Shown: piece by piece, positions 7,747 to 15,665 of the stretch | Numbering within the stretch: position 1 is the first letter of the stretch | How the letters are laid out: the number at the start of each line of letters is the position of its first letter | Source of the DNA: Nitrospirales bacterium | Lineage (GTDB): Bacteria > Nitrospirota > Nitrospiria > Nitrospirales > UBA8639 | Direction of reading: 5' to 3' | NCBI GenBank assembly: GCA_021604105.1 | Contig: BQIW01000026.1 | Span: 1 to 51,771 of the forward strand | Length of the DNA: 51,771 nucleotides | Program-made: the position numbers and the translations under genes | Notes under the pieces: model-generated | The model's input: the letters and a program-made list of their open reading frames with translations, nothing else | What the model was told of the DNA's origin: nothing | Databases searched by the model: none

Positions 7747-9618
7747 TTAGACTTTACCCTTGCGCCTATTGGCCCGCCTGGTCAAAATCCACCCTTCCAC
7801 AAGGACCAAACCAATGGCAGCTATGGTGGGATAAATATATGTTTCTTTTTCAATAGGTGGTTCTAATACCAGGTAATAGAAAGCGGAGACTGCCATCTTT
7901 CGCCCCACGTCCCCATTGTGACCATCCCAAACAAAGAAATTAATGGGGATATATTTCCCCAATTCAATGTAAGCATCTTCTTCATAGTCACCTTTGAGCG
8001 GTCTGGTCACGATAACCGTCCATCGTCCATTGGTCCATTCCGCTTTCACAACATTTAGTTCTTCGGTAAAATCATCACGATCATCGAAATCCACATCCCA
8101 GCCCGTGCCTTGATAGGCTTTCAATTCGCCATCAGCCGTCCATTTGGTAATATCCACAGGGAATCCCTCATCTCCCCAAAAATATCGTGGTTTCCGGGGT
8201 GCGGGCAATTCCTGCCATTTTATGGGAAATTGGAAGGCCAGCCCATCATTAAAAACCTGATAGGCGGTTTGTTTGGCGGCGATGGATTCAGGATGTTCAG
8301 GATCATCAGCGAACATCGATCCTCCAGGTGGCTGTTCTTCAATTCCATAATCAGCAAGATTCACTTCGTAGGGTTCCCAGTCTACCTCGTCTTCCTGCAC
8401 ACTCTTTGTCCGATCATCCCACCTGAACATAAACGAAATATGGGTGTCATTGTAAAGGGACTGAATCCAAACATCGTCAATTCTGGTAACGAAGTTTCTA
8501 GGCTTATGAGTGATCTGTCCACCCATGGCCACAATCCGTCGGTCAACCAGGTCCCACCGTTCATCATGTTCATCAGCGGGCAACTCTCCTTCAACGAACT
8601 TTGAAGGAACAACGAAATCAACTTTGGGCTTATCGGTTAAGGGATCAATTCCCCTAGGCTGAGCAGCAACTAATTCAGCTGCGATTTCATCGGTCACATT
8701 ACCACCGGCAATATCTACATCCTTATCGCGCTCGCACAAGGAGGCCACGTAATTGGCAATGTGCCACCGATCCTCAACTGTAGTATTATCGGCAAACGAA
8801 GGCATAGGCGTTCCGCTTACCCCAGTTGAAAATGTTCTGAAAATGTTCTTCACATTATAGGCATCCTGTCGACTACCTCTGAAATTCCAACACTTATGCC
8901 AGTCGGCTGGTTGTATGGAAAACCCCCAGTCATCCTTAAGGTTGAACGCGTTCCCATCACCGCGACCCTCCAAGCCATGACATTCAATACACTTCATTTC
9001 TTTTACAAGCTCAGATCCACGTTTCACCGACTCTGCCGTAGGAGGAACCGGTTCAATTTTTTCCAATTGCAATACATGGAATTCTTCAAATTCGGTATCT
9101 TGCCAGCTACGATCCTTGACCAATTCGCTGGTCACAAAGGCTAAGACATCCCTTCGTTGATCCTCAGTCAAAATACCTTCCCAGGAAGGCATGGCGGAAC
9201 CAGGCAATCCATGTGTCACCGTTTGAAATAAATCTACGTCAATGAGGGGCAATTCACCGCTGGCCGTATGACGTATTTTAAATGTACCCGCATTAAAATT
9301 ACGTGGTCTTGGCCATAGTCGGTCTGCCCCCGGCCCATCTCCGGCTCCGTCAACGCCATGGCACCACACGCACTTTGTGAAATACACTCGCTTCCCCGCT
9401 TCAATTTGTTCGGCAGATGGTGGAGCAGGGCGACTCCCCTCGGCAAATCCTTCCGCCATTTCCGCATGGGACGTGGTAGCAAAGCCTAGTCCGCCAATAA
9501 GGAGACCGCAACTCAGAAGCCAGGCTCCTAGGCCACGCCTACCATATCCGGGTGTAGTCGTTTCGTTCATGACCATCCTCTTTTCAAAGTGTCCAGTATC
9601 GAATTGAATTTCATTCAT
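7747..9618 (-). CDS. Di-haem cytochrome c fused to an ethylbenzene-dehydrogenase-type haem domain, membrane anchored
   Basis: This is a periplasmic electron-transfer protein. A signal peptide (...GAWLLSCGLLIGGLGFATTSHA) is followed by two class I cytochrome c domains with CVWCH and CIECH haem sites, and axial Met candidates in GSAMPSW and GTPMPSF. The second half is an EB_dh (DMSO-reductase gamma-type) domain: DDVWIQSLYNDTHISFMFRW, the GRWTVIVTRPL strand, and IPINFFVWDG...GRKMAVSAFYY. One C-terminal TM helix ends in RRANRRKGKV. EB_dh subunits bind haem b with Met/Lys ligands and serve as gamma subunits of molybdo-enzymes, including Nitrospira NXR. I use ATG 9618, with AAGGAGG eight bases upstream. 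ATG 9570, after AGAGGATGG, is an alternative that gives a shorter signal peptide. It is the last gene of module A. Confidence 0.85.
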   Translation of the reverse strand: MNEIQFDTGHFEKRMVMNETTTPGYGRRGLGAWLLSCGLLIGGLGFATTSHAEMAEGFAEGSRPAPPSAEQIEAGKRVYFTKCVWCHGVDGAGDGPGADRLWPRPRNFNAGTFKIRHTASGELPLIDVDLFQTVTHGLPGSAMPSWEGILTEDQRRDVLAFVTSELVKDRSWQDTEFEEFHVLQLEKIEPVPPTAESVKRGSELVKEMKCIECHGLEGRGDGNAFNLKDDWGFSIQPADWHKCWNFRGSRQDAYNVKNIFRTFSTGVSGTPMPSFADNTTVEDRWHIANYVASLCERDKDVDIAGGNVTDEIAAELVAAQPRGIDPLTDKPKVDFVVPSKFVEGELPADEHDERWDLVDRRIVAMGGQITHKPRNFVTRIDDVWIQSLYNDTHISFMFRWDDRTKSVQEDEVDWEPYEVNLADYGIEEQPPGGSMFADDPEHPESIAAKQTAYQVFNDGLAFQFPIKWQELPAPRKPRYFWGDEGFPVDITKWTADGELKAYQGTGWDVDFDDRDDFTEELNVVKAEWTNGRWTVIVTRPLKGDYEEDAYIELGKYIPINFFVWDGHNGDVGRKMAVSAFYYLVLEPPIEKETYIYPTIAAIGLVLVEGWILTRRANRRKGKV

Positions 9619-9631
9619 GTCCGCGTCCTCC

Positions 9632-10600
9632 TTATTCCCAAGTCCGCGGGTAATACCCGGTGTGCCAGTATTCAAACATGATGACTTTCCAAATTTCATC
9701 AACGGTTAAATGCTGTTCCCACGGTGGCATTACGGATGCCCAAGGGAAACCTTCACCAGGAAGCCCAATTCCTCCTTTAGCCACTCGCCAGAACACAAAA
9801 GTTTCTTGGAGCTGTGCGATGGTTCCTGCATCGGTAAAATTGGCAGGAATCGGATTAAAGGCAAACGCCCAGAGGCCGCGACCATTTAAATTATCCCCGT
9901 GACAGAAGTGGCAATTTTGGAAAAAAATCTCTCCCCCTTCCCGAACATGCTTAATGTACCCTTTAGCATTCGGATCCCAGGGGTTATCTTCAGGATTTTT
10001 TACATCCTTCATTAAACGTCCCATATCCTGGCTAACGATATGAGCGTTACTGTAGGCCTGATCGTATTTCCCCTCTGGATTAACTCGATACGGATTCGCG
10101 GCAGTTTGCAATACATACGTTTTCCCATGCACTTTAGTTGTGGCCGGTGGGGCCGGATGCACGGTTCTCAATTCAATGGGTTCATCAAAGCTGGGAAGAA
10201 AAGAATTGTAGGCAAAACCCCAGAGCCCGATTGGCAATAAAATCAACAAGGCTGTTCGAATGAACTTAGTCATTCCGGTTTTTGCATCCAAAACGTTGAT
10301 GATTGGACGTTTAAATTCTTCCCACTCCTGCTGCGATCCCGAAACCCACATAAAAATACCGCAAGCAGCAACCGTCCCATAAATGGCCCTCACACTAAAG
10401 GGAATGGGCGGATAGATTCGATACTTGAGGTAAAACAAATTCACAAAACACCAGACAAAGATTCCTGCCCAAAACTTGGGCAAACCCATTCCTGCTCTTT
10501 TGAGGGAATAGTTAATAATGGAAAACACAAGGATGCAGATAGCCAACTCTGTAATCATCTGCATCGGCATGTAGCCTTCAACTAGTTTAAGCCACGTCAT
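9632..10600 (-). CDS. Membrane-bound mono-haem cytochrome c (module A)
   Basis: The 322-aa protein has about four N-terminal transmembrane helices (residues 15-132), then a periplasmic cytochrome c domain with one haem site, CHFCH, at residues 230-234. An axial Met candidate is in WASVMPPWEQHLT. The domain keeps the class I pattern of a final helix (TVDEIWKVIMFEYWHTG). AAGGAGT precedes the ATG. The stop lies 13 bases before the next cytochrome gene, so the two are probably translated from one message. It presumably carries electrons between the soluble pool and the bd-like subunit; that role is inferred from the neighbours. Confidence 0.85.
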   Translation of the reverse strand: MTWLKLVEGYMPMQMITELAICILVFSIINYSLKRAGMGLPKFWAGIFVWCFVNLFYLKYRIYPPIPFSVRAIYGTVAACGIFMWVSGSQQEWEEFKRPIINVLDAKTGMTKFIRTALLILLPIGLWGFAYNSFLPSFDEPIELRTVHPAPPATTKVHGKTYVLQTAANPYRVNPEGKYDQAYSNAHIVSQDMGRLMKDVKNPEDNPWDPNAKGYIKHVREGGEIFFQNCHFCHGDNLNGRGLWAFAFNPIPANFTDAGTIAQLQETFVFWRVAKGGIGLPGEGFPWASVMPPWEQHLTVDEIWKVIMFEYWHTGYYPRTWE

Positions 10601-10645
10601 TCTTCCTTACTCCTTATAAAGGGTTATCCCCTAAATTAATATTTC

Positions 10646-11959
10646 TTATTCTTTTGGAGGTAAAGGTTGGCCTTCTTTTAATTGCGCCAAATAATCGACC
10701 ATTTTACTGAGAGCCCCGCCTGTCAGTCTTACGCCAAAATCCTTTGGCATCTGATTGTCGGGAAAATCCTTTACGACGTATGCACTTGGGTCTAATATCG
10801 ATTCAGTAATGTACTCCTTTGGTGATTTGGCTTTACCCTGATAGGCTGGATCCTTAATACGAATGGGAGCATTGCTTCCCTCCATGAGGAGAGGTCCAAC
10901 TTTTCCCGTCGCACCTTCAATCCCTGGAATCGTATGACAGGCCGGACAACCGGCTTTCATGAAGAGCTTGTCGTAAGGCTCACTTCCGTCGGCTAAAAGA
11001 TTTCCACCACCACCTTCAGCTTCTTCATCTCCACCTGCGGTGGGCCGATCGGCTTCAGGAATAAACTTTTCATATGAGGTAGCAATCACATCATAAGCCG
11101 GAGCTTCTTTCCCTTCCCTCGTATACATCCAGGTATCAACCGCCGCCATTTCGCCGATTGTTAAAGATATCGGTGGTTTATGAATCTTAGGCATTGGACT
11201 TACGGTATCATTTGATCCTTTGACCCCAAATCCCGTCACCACAAAACAACTCGGACATGCATGTGACTCAGCAATATATTCCTGAGCATTTGTAGCCGTT
11301 CCTGACCCTTCAAACGCTTCCTTTTGTTCAGTGGTTCGTGAGGCAGGATCATTCATATGGTAATTTGGCTCTTTTAATCTTTCTTCAGATCTATCAGGAA
11401 TTCCAAATAAATTAGGTGCCCGTTCACTTAAAAATCCCTGTTGGAATCCATGACACAACGGGCACTGGCCTTTCCCAATGGCTCCTTGGGTTTTACTTTG
11501 CCCAATCCCTCCAAAAATGATTTTTTCCCCTTCATCACCAAGTTGTTGCGGTGACATACTTTGGAAATCTAACTTCACAACAGGGGGAGGAAATCCGCCC
11601 TCGACCTGAGGCAGCCAATTCCCGTAGCCGGATAGCGCGGCCGCCACAAAAAACATAAAGCCTCCAATTTTCATTAGGGCACTGATATTTGGAAAATAGA
11701 GACCCATAATAAAAGACATGATTGTGATCATGACCAGAGAAACCGGCAATAAACGGCTTTCTCCTTCAAAATTATGCGTATAATTGGAAATGGCGATAAA
11801 GGCCAAAAATGCGCAGAAAATCCCAACTATCGTTTGGAAACTCGCCCTTTTCTTTTTTTCCGGATCAGAAATTGTTGCCTGGAAGTACAGCAACAACCCA
11901 ACCAGCATCAGCAATACTGGCCAACCCATCCCTATTGCCCGTCCCAATAACTCAACCAC
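10646..11959 (-). CDS. Membrane-anchored di-haem cytochrome c (module A)
   Basis: The N-terminus holds about four transmembrane helices (to residue 120), followed by two cytochrome c domains with CPLCH (about 166-170) and CPACH (about 338-342). Between them an acidic, glycine-rich linker (GGDEEAEGGGG) is visible. A further CPSC pair in the first domain lacks the haem His and sits where the second domain has LDPSA, so I do not count it as a haem site. The open frame begins with TTG at 11974, but I choose GTG 11959 because GGAGG lies eight bases upstream. It lies between the bd-like gene and the mono-haem cytochrome gene, with short gaps on both sides. Confidence 0.85.
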   Translation of the reverse strand: MVELLGRAIGMGWPVLLMLVGLLLYFQATISDPEKKKRASFQTIVGIFCAFLAFIAISNYTHNFEGESRLLPVSLVMITIMSFIMGLYFPNISALMKIGGFMFFVAAALSGYGNWLPQVEGGFPPPVVKLDFQSMSPQQLGDEGEKIIFGGIGQSKTQGAIGKGQCPLCHGFQQGFLSERAPNLFGIPDRSEERLKEPNYHMNDPASRTTEQKEAFEGSGTATNAQEYIAESHACPSCFVVTGFGVKGSNDTVSPMPKIHKPPISLTIGEMAAVDTWMYTREGKEAPAYDVIATSYEKFIPEADRPTAGGDEEAEGGGGNLLADGSEPYDKLFMKAGCPACHTIPGIEGATGKVGPLLMEGSNAPIRIKDPAYQGKAKSPKEYITESILDPSAYVVKDFPDNQMPKDFGVRLTGGALSKMVDYLAQLKEGQPLPPKE

Positions 11960-12026
11960 AGTGCAATCCTCCAACTTGGGGGCTGCCTATTGCAGCCCCA
12001 CGATTGTTTGTAATTGTATTTTTCGT

Positions 12027-13997
12027 TTAATGACCAGTTGCAGACTGAGGAGACGGAACTGGCTGCCCTGCCGGCGAAGGAACCGGTACTTTTTTCGCAC
12101 CAAGTGTGCCCAACCAAAAGACAAACATGATGCTGATCCAGAAAAATAACACGTTAAACGAAATAACGTTGGCCGCAAAACCAATGGTGTGGGTATAAGC
12201 CCACGGAGAGTTATCCCGCATGACTTCGTTGACGTGCCAGAACAATCTCACCGAAGAACGTATGTAGCCCATCAACCCCATCATCCATGTGAATGCTGTG
12301 GCCAACATGATGATGGCATATTGGGAACGTGGGGGAATTTGACCCCATCTAATCGGTCCCAGCTGCCTACCATTTTTTAACATCGCCAAATTAAGTGGCG
12401 TCATTAACAGCAGGCATGACAATGTTCCGGCAACCTGGGGCACCGACAACCCAATTCGCACGTTTGCAGGAATGAAATACCCATAACAAGCCAACCAAAT
12501 ATTGTTTAGCTGGCCTATGAGGAAAAAACATCCCATAAAAATATTGCCAAATTTGGCCCAGCTAACCGTTGGGACCCTGTTCCCCCGCTGATACCAAATA
12601 AAGCTTAAAACGGTCGTCATAATAATGGCGTTGATACCACCATTTTTTGCCGACATGACACCATAATTCCCTAGAACCGGATGCTGTTGACCACCCATAG
12701 CTTTCAACTCCGCCGGAGTCATGACAATCGTATGGGGTGTAATGAAAACCAGAAGACCAACCACTAAAATAAACACGAGATACTTAATATATTTTTGGAA
12801 TCGTTCACCACCGGTCATCCGTCCGAGGGCTTGCCACAAGTAATAATTTGTAGTCAGGAACAGGATTCCGATCATGGTGGCCTGAATAATAAACAACCAA
12901 GCCAACAATCCACCCATCAAGGTAATTCCCATTTGTTGACGGTAGGCATACACCTCACGCATCAACCAATATCCTGCAAAAGGCAATGGGATGAGAAATG
13001 CCACACCTAAACTCATTGCGATGTAGCCCATCCAGTCATAATGAGCCCGCTCTTCATCTGTTTTTGAAGAAAGGAATCGATAGGCCGCATAGGCTGCCAC
13101 CACACCACCACCAAAGGCCATGTTCCCGAGAATTCTATGAACATTCAAAGGATTCCACAGTGCTGTATGAAGCACGTGCCAAATATTTCCAAGATAACGT
13201 CCCTGCTCATCTACTCCGGCAGGAGACATCATGAACGCAATCCATGAATTGGCGAGGAACATCAACACCGTTCCAATTACATTTAAGATTACGGACATGC
13301 TGAGATGAACCCACTTCAGAACACCTTCCCTCATCTTGTCCCAACCGTAATAATAAATGTAAAGGGTTGCACTTTCCGCCACGAATGTTAAGGCATATAT
13401 GTGCATGACCGGCCGGAAAATACTAGACAAATACCCAAAGAAGGCCGGATAGAGCGTAAGGAAAGTAAAAATCAGAATCCCACCAAGAATCGCGGTTAAG
13501 GAATAAGCCGTTAGGCTGATCTTGATAAAGTCATAAGCCAATTGGTCATATTTCTTGGCCATTGCCTTATCTTTACTGACCATCCCGGCAAACTCGATAC
13601 ACATACAAAAGATTGGTACCGCCAACACAAAACTTCCATAATACAAATGCTGCTGGTTGGCCACCCAAAGAAGGACACGACTCTCAAAGTTATACCGAGG
13701 GTAAAAAGTTTCATTGTCTTCCGTCACCGGTGCTGGCATCCCAATGGCTGGGCCTTCGGTTTTGTAATAAACATCCCGGCCCATTTCCACTTTTTCCGCC
13801 TCGCCCTCCTCACCTTCGGCCTTTTGTGCGGCGACAACATCCGCTGGAGGTCCACCAGCCGGTGCCCCACCTCCAGCTGCCACGGCGGTGATTGACAGGA
13901 AAATCGGCAGCAACAGCAGACAACCCATCACCATCAATGCCGATACGGCGAACAACTTTTTCTTCCCCCGGGTCATTTGATTGAACAGGCGACCCAT
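12027..13997 (-). CDS. Cytochrome bd-like oxidase protein (module A)
   Basis: This is a polytopic 656-aa membrane protein distantly related to CydA. CydA-type landmarks are QQHLYYGSFVLAVP (H117), the EsxxxxxxxxGWDKM block (E208-D220), a long N-terminal helix set ending at NSWIAFMMSPAG, WNPLNVHR (H287, equivalent to CydA H186) and YRQQMG (M356, near CydA M393). There is no CydB and no quinol-oxidising loop. The extra C-terminal half adds conserved His in TPHT (H422) and GQQHPV (H439), and GRLFWH (H588). Proteins of this type in Nitrospira have been proposed as a novel terminal oxidase. A secretion-type N-terminus and an acidic stretch (AEGEEGEAEKVEMG) precede the core. The ribosome binding site is AAGGAGG before ATG. 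Cytochrome c genes follow directly, so cytochrome c is the likely donor. Confidence 0.85.
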   Translation of the reverse strand: MGRLFNQMTRGKKKLFAVSALMVMGCLLLLPIFLSITAVAAGGGAPAGGPPADVVAAQKAEGEEGEAEKVEMGRDVYYKTEGPAIGMPAPVTEDNETFYPRYNFESRVLLWVANQQHLYYGSFVLAVPIFCMCIEFAGMVSKDKAMAKKYDQLAYDFIKISLTAYSLTAILGGILIFTFLTLYPAFFGYLSSIFRPVMHIYALTFVAESATLYIYYYGWDKMREGVLKWVHLSMSVILNVIGTVLMFLANSWIAFMMSPAGVDEQGRYLGNIWHVLHTALWNPLNVHRILGNMAFGGGVVAAYAAYRFLSSKTDEERAHYDWMGYIAMSLGVAFLIPLPFAGYWLMREVYAYRQQMGITLMGGLLAWLFIIQATMIGILFLTTNYYLWQALGRMTGGERFQKYIKYLVFILVVGLLVFITPHTIVMTPAELKAMGGQQHPVLGNYGVMSAKNGGINAIIMTTVLSFIWYQRGNRVPTVSWAKFGNIFMGCFFLIGQLNNIWLACYGYFIPANVRIGLSVPQVAGTLSCLLLMTPLNLAMLKNGRQLGPIRWGQIPPRSQYAIIMLATAFTWMMGLMGYIRSSVRLFWHVNEVMRDNSPWAYTHTIGFAANVISFNVLFFWISIMFVFWLGTLGAKKVPVPSPAGQPVPSPQSATGH

Positions 13998-14103
13998 TGA
14001 CCTACCTCCTTGTGAAAACGTGTTGAGTTAAACCCATCAAAATTAACTAACAAATCGTCTAATATCATTAACCTTAAATTCCAAGCGCATAGCTTTTCAT
14101 AAA

Positions 14104-14220
14104 TTATCGGAACATATAGAAATAGTCGAGTCCCTGGGCATCCATCAAGACATAATCCAATGCCTGGAAATATACAAAACAAATGACCAATGAAACTATG
14201 ACATACAGAGCTGTCTGCAT
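14104..14220 (-). CDS. 38-aa single-helix membrane protein
   Basis: This is a very small gene below ordinary ORF cut-offs. It starts at ATG 14220 with AAGGAGG five bases upstream, one of the best ribosome binding sites in the window, and stops with TAA at 14104-14106. The product is one hydrophobic helix (MQTALYVIVSLVICFVYFQA) followed by a short polar tail with D and Y residues (ending YFYMFR). It lies between the 44-aa gene and the bd-like oxidase gene on the same strand. I infer a CydX/CcoQ-like small subunit or assembly factor by position and shape; there is no recognisable family motif. Confidence 0.75.
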   Translation of the reverse strand: MQTALYVIVSLVICFVYFQALDYVLMDAQGLDYFYMFR

Positions 14221-14282
14221 GCGCTCCTCCTTGGGGCTAAAAGAATTAAATGATTGATTACCTTATTAGAGGTCATGATTTT

Positions 14283-14417
14283 TTAGCAGGGACACTGAAT
14301 ACCGGCAAACCAATAAAAGAACCACAAACTTACTGCGCATGTCAGATAAAAAATAGCCTTGCCTATTTTGGTCTCTAGCTCCGTTGACTCTCTTATGTTA
14401 GCCGTCGAATCCCCCAT
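14283..14417 (-). CDS. 44-aa single-helix membrane protein ending in CPC
   Basis: ATG 14417 is preceded by GGGAGG seven bases upstream; an in-frame ATG two codons earlier is too close to that box. The product has a charged N-terminal half (RESTELETKIGK), then one transmembrane helix (AIFYLTCAVSLWFFYWFAGI), and ends with QCPC. It is the first gene of oxidase module A, 62 bases before the 38-aa gene. Aromatic residues and a terminal Cys pair suggest a small oxidase subunit or a metal-delivery tail, but this is inferred from position only. Confidence 0.75.
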   Translation of the reverse strand: MGDSTANIRESTELETKIGKAIFYLTCAVSLWFFYWFAGIQCPC

Positions 14418-14480
14418 CTTCATTCCTCCCTGTGCTTAATTCGCATCCAAAACTTAAACGATTTCACCTAATAAACTTCA

Positions 14481-14510
14481 TTGACACTTTATTATTTTTC
14501 GTGCTATTCA
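14481..14510 (+). promoter_or_regulatory. Sigma-70-type promoter for the 34-aa gene
   Basis: A perfect TTGACA (14481-14486), an 18-base spacer and TATTCA (14505-14510) would start a transcript near 14517, giving a leader of about 30 bases before the ATG at 14546. The spacer is very A+T-rich. It lies in the divergent gap upstream of module A. Confidence 0.45.
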
Positions 14511-14545
14511 AACATTTATTGATCACGTAAAACGAGGGATTACTC

Positions 14546-14650
14546 ATGCGTTCAAATGCAAAAGTGTTCGACATTATAGTTTTGGCCGGAATGGTTGTCA
14601 ATATTCTCCTTGCTGTCTTCCTCATCCTCTACTATTTTGATTTTCTTTAA
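14546..14650 (+). CDS. 34-aa single-helix membrane protein, divergent from module A
   Basis: This gene runs against the surrounding strand. ATG 14546 has GAGGG seven bases upstream and a consensus-like promoter before it; TAA ends at 14650. The product is a short charged start (MRSNAKVFD) and one long hydrophobic helix (GMVVNILLAVFLILYYF). I recognise no family. Its place next to two other micro-proteins and an oxidase operon suggests a respiratory small subunit or a regulator of the complex, but this is inferred. Confidence 0.65.
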   Translation: MRSNAKVFDIIVLAGMVVNILLAVFLILYYFDFL

Positions 14651-14694
14651 TTTTTTCACCTTTCCCCCACACAAAAATTTAACGGTTTTTGGTC

Positions 14695-15579
14695 TTAATC
14701 TGATCGCGCGCACCTGAAACCAATCGTCTCGTCCCGAAAATCGGGAACCATAAAACTCCTATTGGTGATTCTAATGTCGGATCCTTGACTCGTGTAGCCA
14801 CTGCCTCTCATTGTCTTGTAAGTTGAAGGAGGCCGACTATTCGACGACGCAACAGCATTTTCTTGAAGATAAAGATCCTCAACATACCAATTATCCGTCC
14901 ACTCCATAACATTCCCAGCGCCGTCATACACCCCAAATACACTTTGATCAAGGGGAAAAGCCCCAACCGGAGCTGACACAACATAACCATCGGCCTCTCC
15001 TGCAAAATTGGCAGGAAATCCGCTCAGACCCTCACCCCAAGGCCATGTACGACCATCTGTCCCTCGCATAGCCTTTTCCCATTCCTGTTCAGTAGGAAGA
15101 CGCTTGCCTCTCCATTGACAATAGTCATTCGCATCACTCCATGACACATAGGTAATCGGCTGATGAGGCCCTCGTAGCAATCCGAGCTTCTCGGCATAGC
15201 GAGAAGGTGGGCCAGGCTGCCGATGTCCGGTAGCTTCGACAAATTCCATATACCGTTGGTAGGTGACCTCATACCGATCAATCCAATATGCCTCTAGATA
15301 AGTAACGTGTGCTGGCTTTTCATTGAATCCGCCTTGATTACTCCCAAGAATGAATTCCCCAGCAGGAATCTCAACCATCTCATCTTCATTGGCTCGACCA
15401 GATTGCGCCAAATCCTTTGATGCCCCAGATGATCTCTCAGGGGTTGAAGAAGGCTGAGCTTGAACATCGCGATCAGGGGGAGTTGGAGGAGCATCGGTTC
15501 CCCTCAATATTCCCAACACCGGCAGCCCGGTCATAAATAACACTGCAATCAAAAAAATAAGTTTAAATCGACCGTCCAT
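14695..15579 (-). CDS. SUMF1/FGE-domain protein, membrane anchored (module B, last gene)
   Basis: This is a 294-aa protein with an N-terminal hydrophobic anchor (LIFLIAVLFMTGLPVLGIL), a Pro/Ser-rich linker, then an FGE-sulfatase domain: EMVEIPAGEFILGS, AYWIDRYEVTYQRYMEF, YCQWRGKRLPTEQEWEKAMRG, YDGAGNVMEWTDNW, and TIGFRCARSD. The copper-binding active-site Cys pair of true formylglycine-generating enzymes, expected after the RGSGY strand, is absent, so it should not make formylglycine. The family also includes EgtB/PvdO-like enzymes and non-catalytic binding proteins. It follows a paralogue by 86 bases and shares only the general domain with it. Confidence 0.8.
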   Translation of the reverse strand: MDGRFKLIFLIAVLFMTGLPVLGILRGTDAPPTPPDRDVQAQPSSTPERSSGASKDLAQSGRANEDEMVEIPAGEFILGSNQGGFNEKPAHVTYLEAYWIDRYEVTYQRYMEFVEATGHRQPGPPSRYAEKLGLLRGPHQPITYVSWSDANDYCQWRGKRLPTEQEWEKAMRGTDGRTWPWGEGLSGFPANFAGEADGYVVSAPVGAFPLDQSVFGVYDGAGNVMEWTDNWYVEDLYLQENAVASSNSRPPSTYKTMRGSGYTSQGSDIRITNRSFMVPDFRDETIGFRCARSD

Positions 15580-15665
15580 GTTCCCCTATTTCTGGTCCAT
15601 CTAAGGTTACCTATTCCGAGAAACTATGGGCAATTGATCTCGCCGATGAGGGGTTTGTTTATCGT

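Noticed and set aside
11235-11260. CPSC as a third haem c site in the module A cytochrome
   Set aside because: The residue after the second Cys is Phe, not His, and the segment aligns with a non-haem loop of the other domain.
13973-14182. 69-codon minus-strand frame
   Set aside because: It overlaps the bd-like start and the 38-aa gene in another frame; the latter has a far better ribosome binding site.
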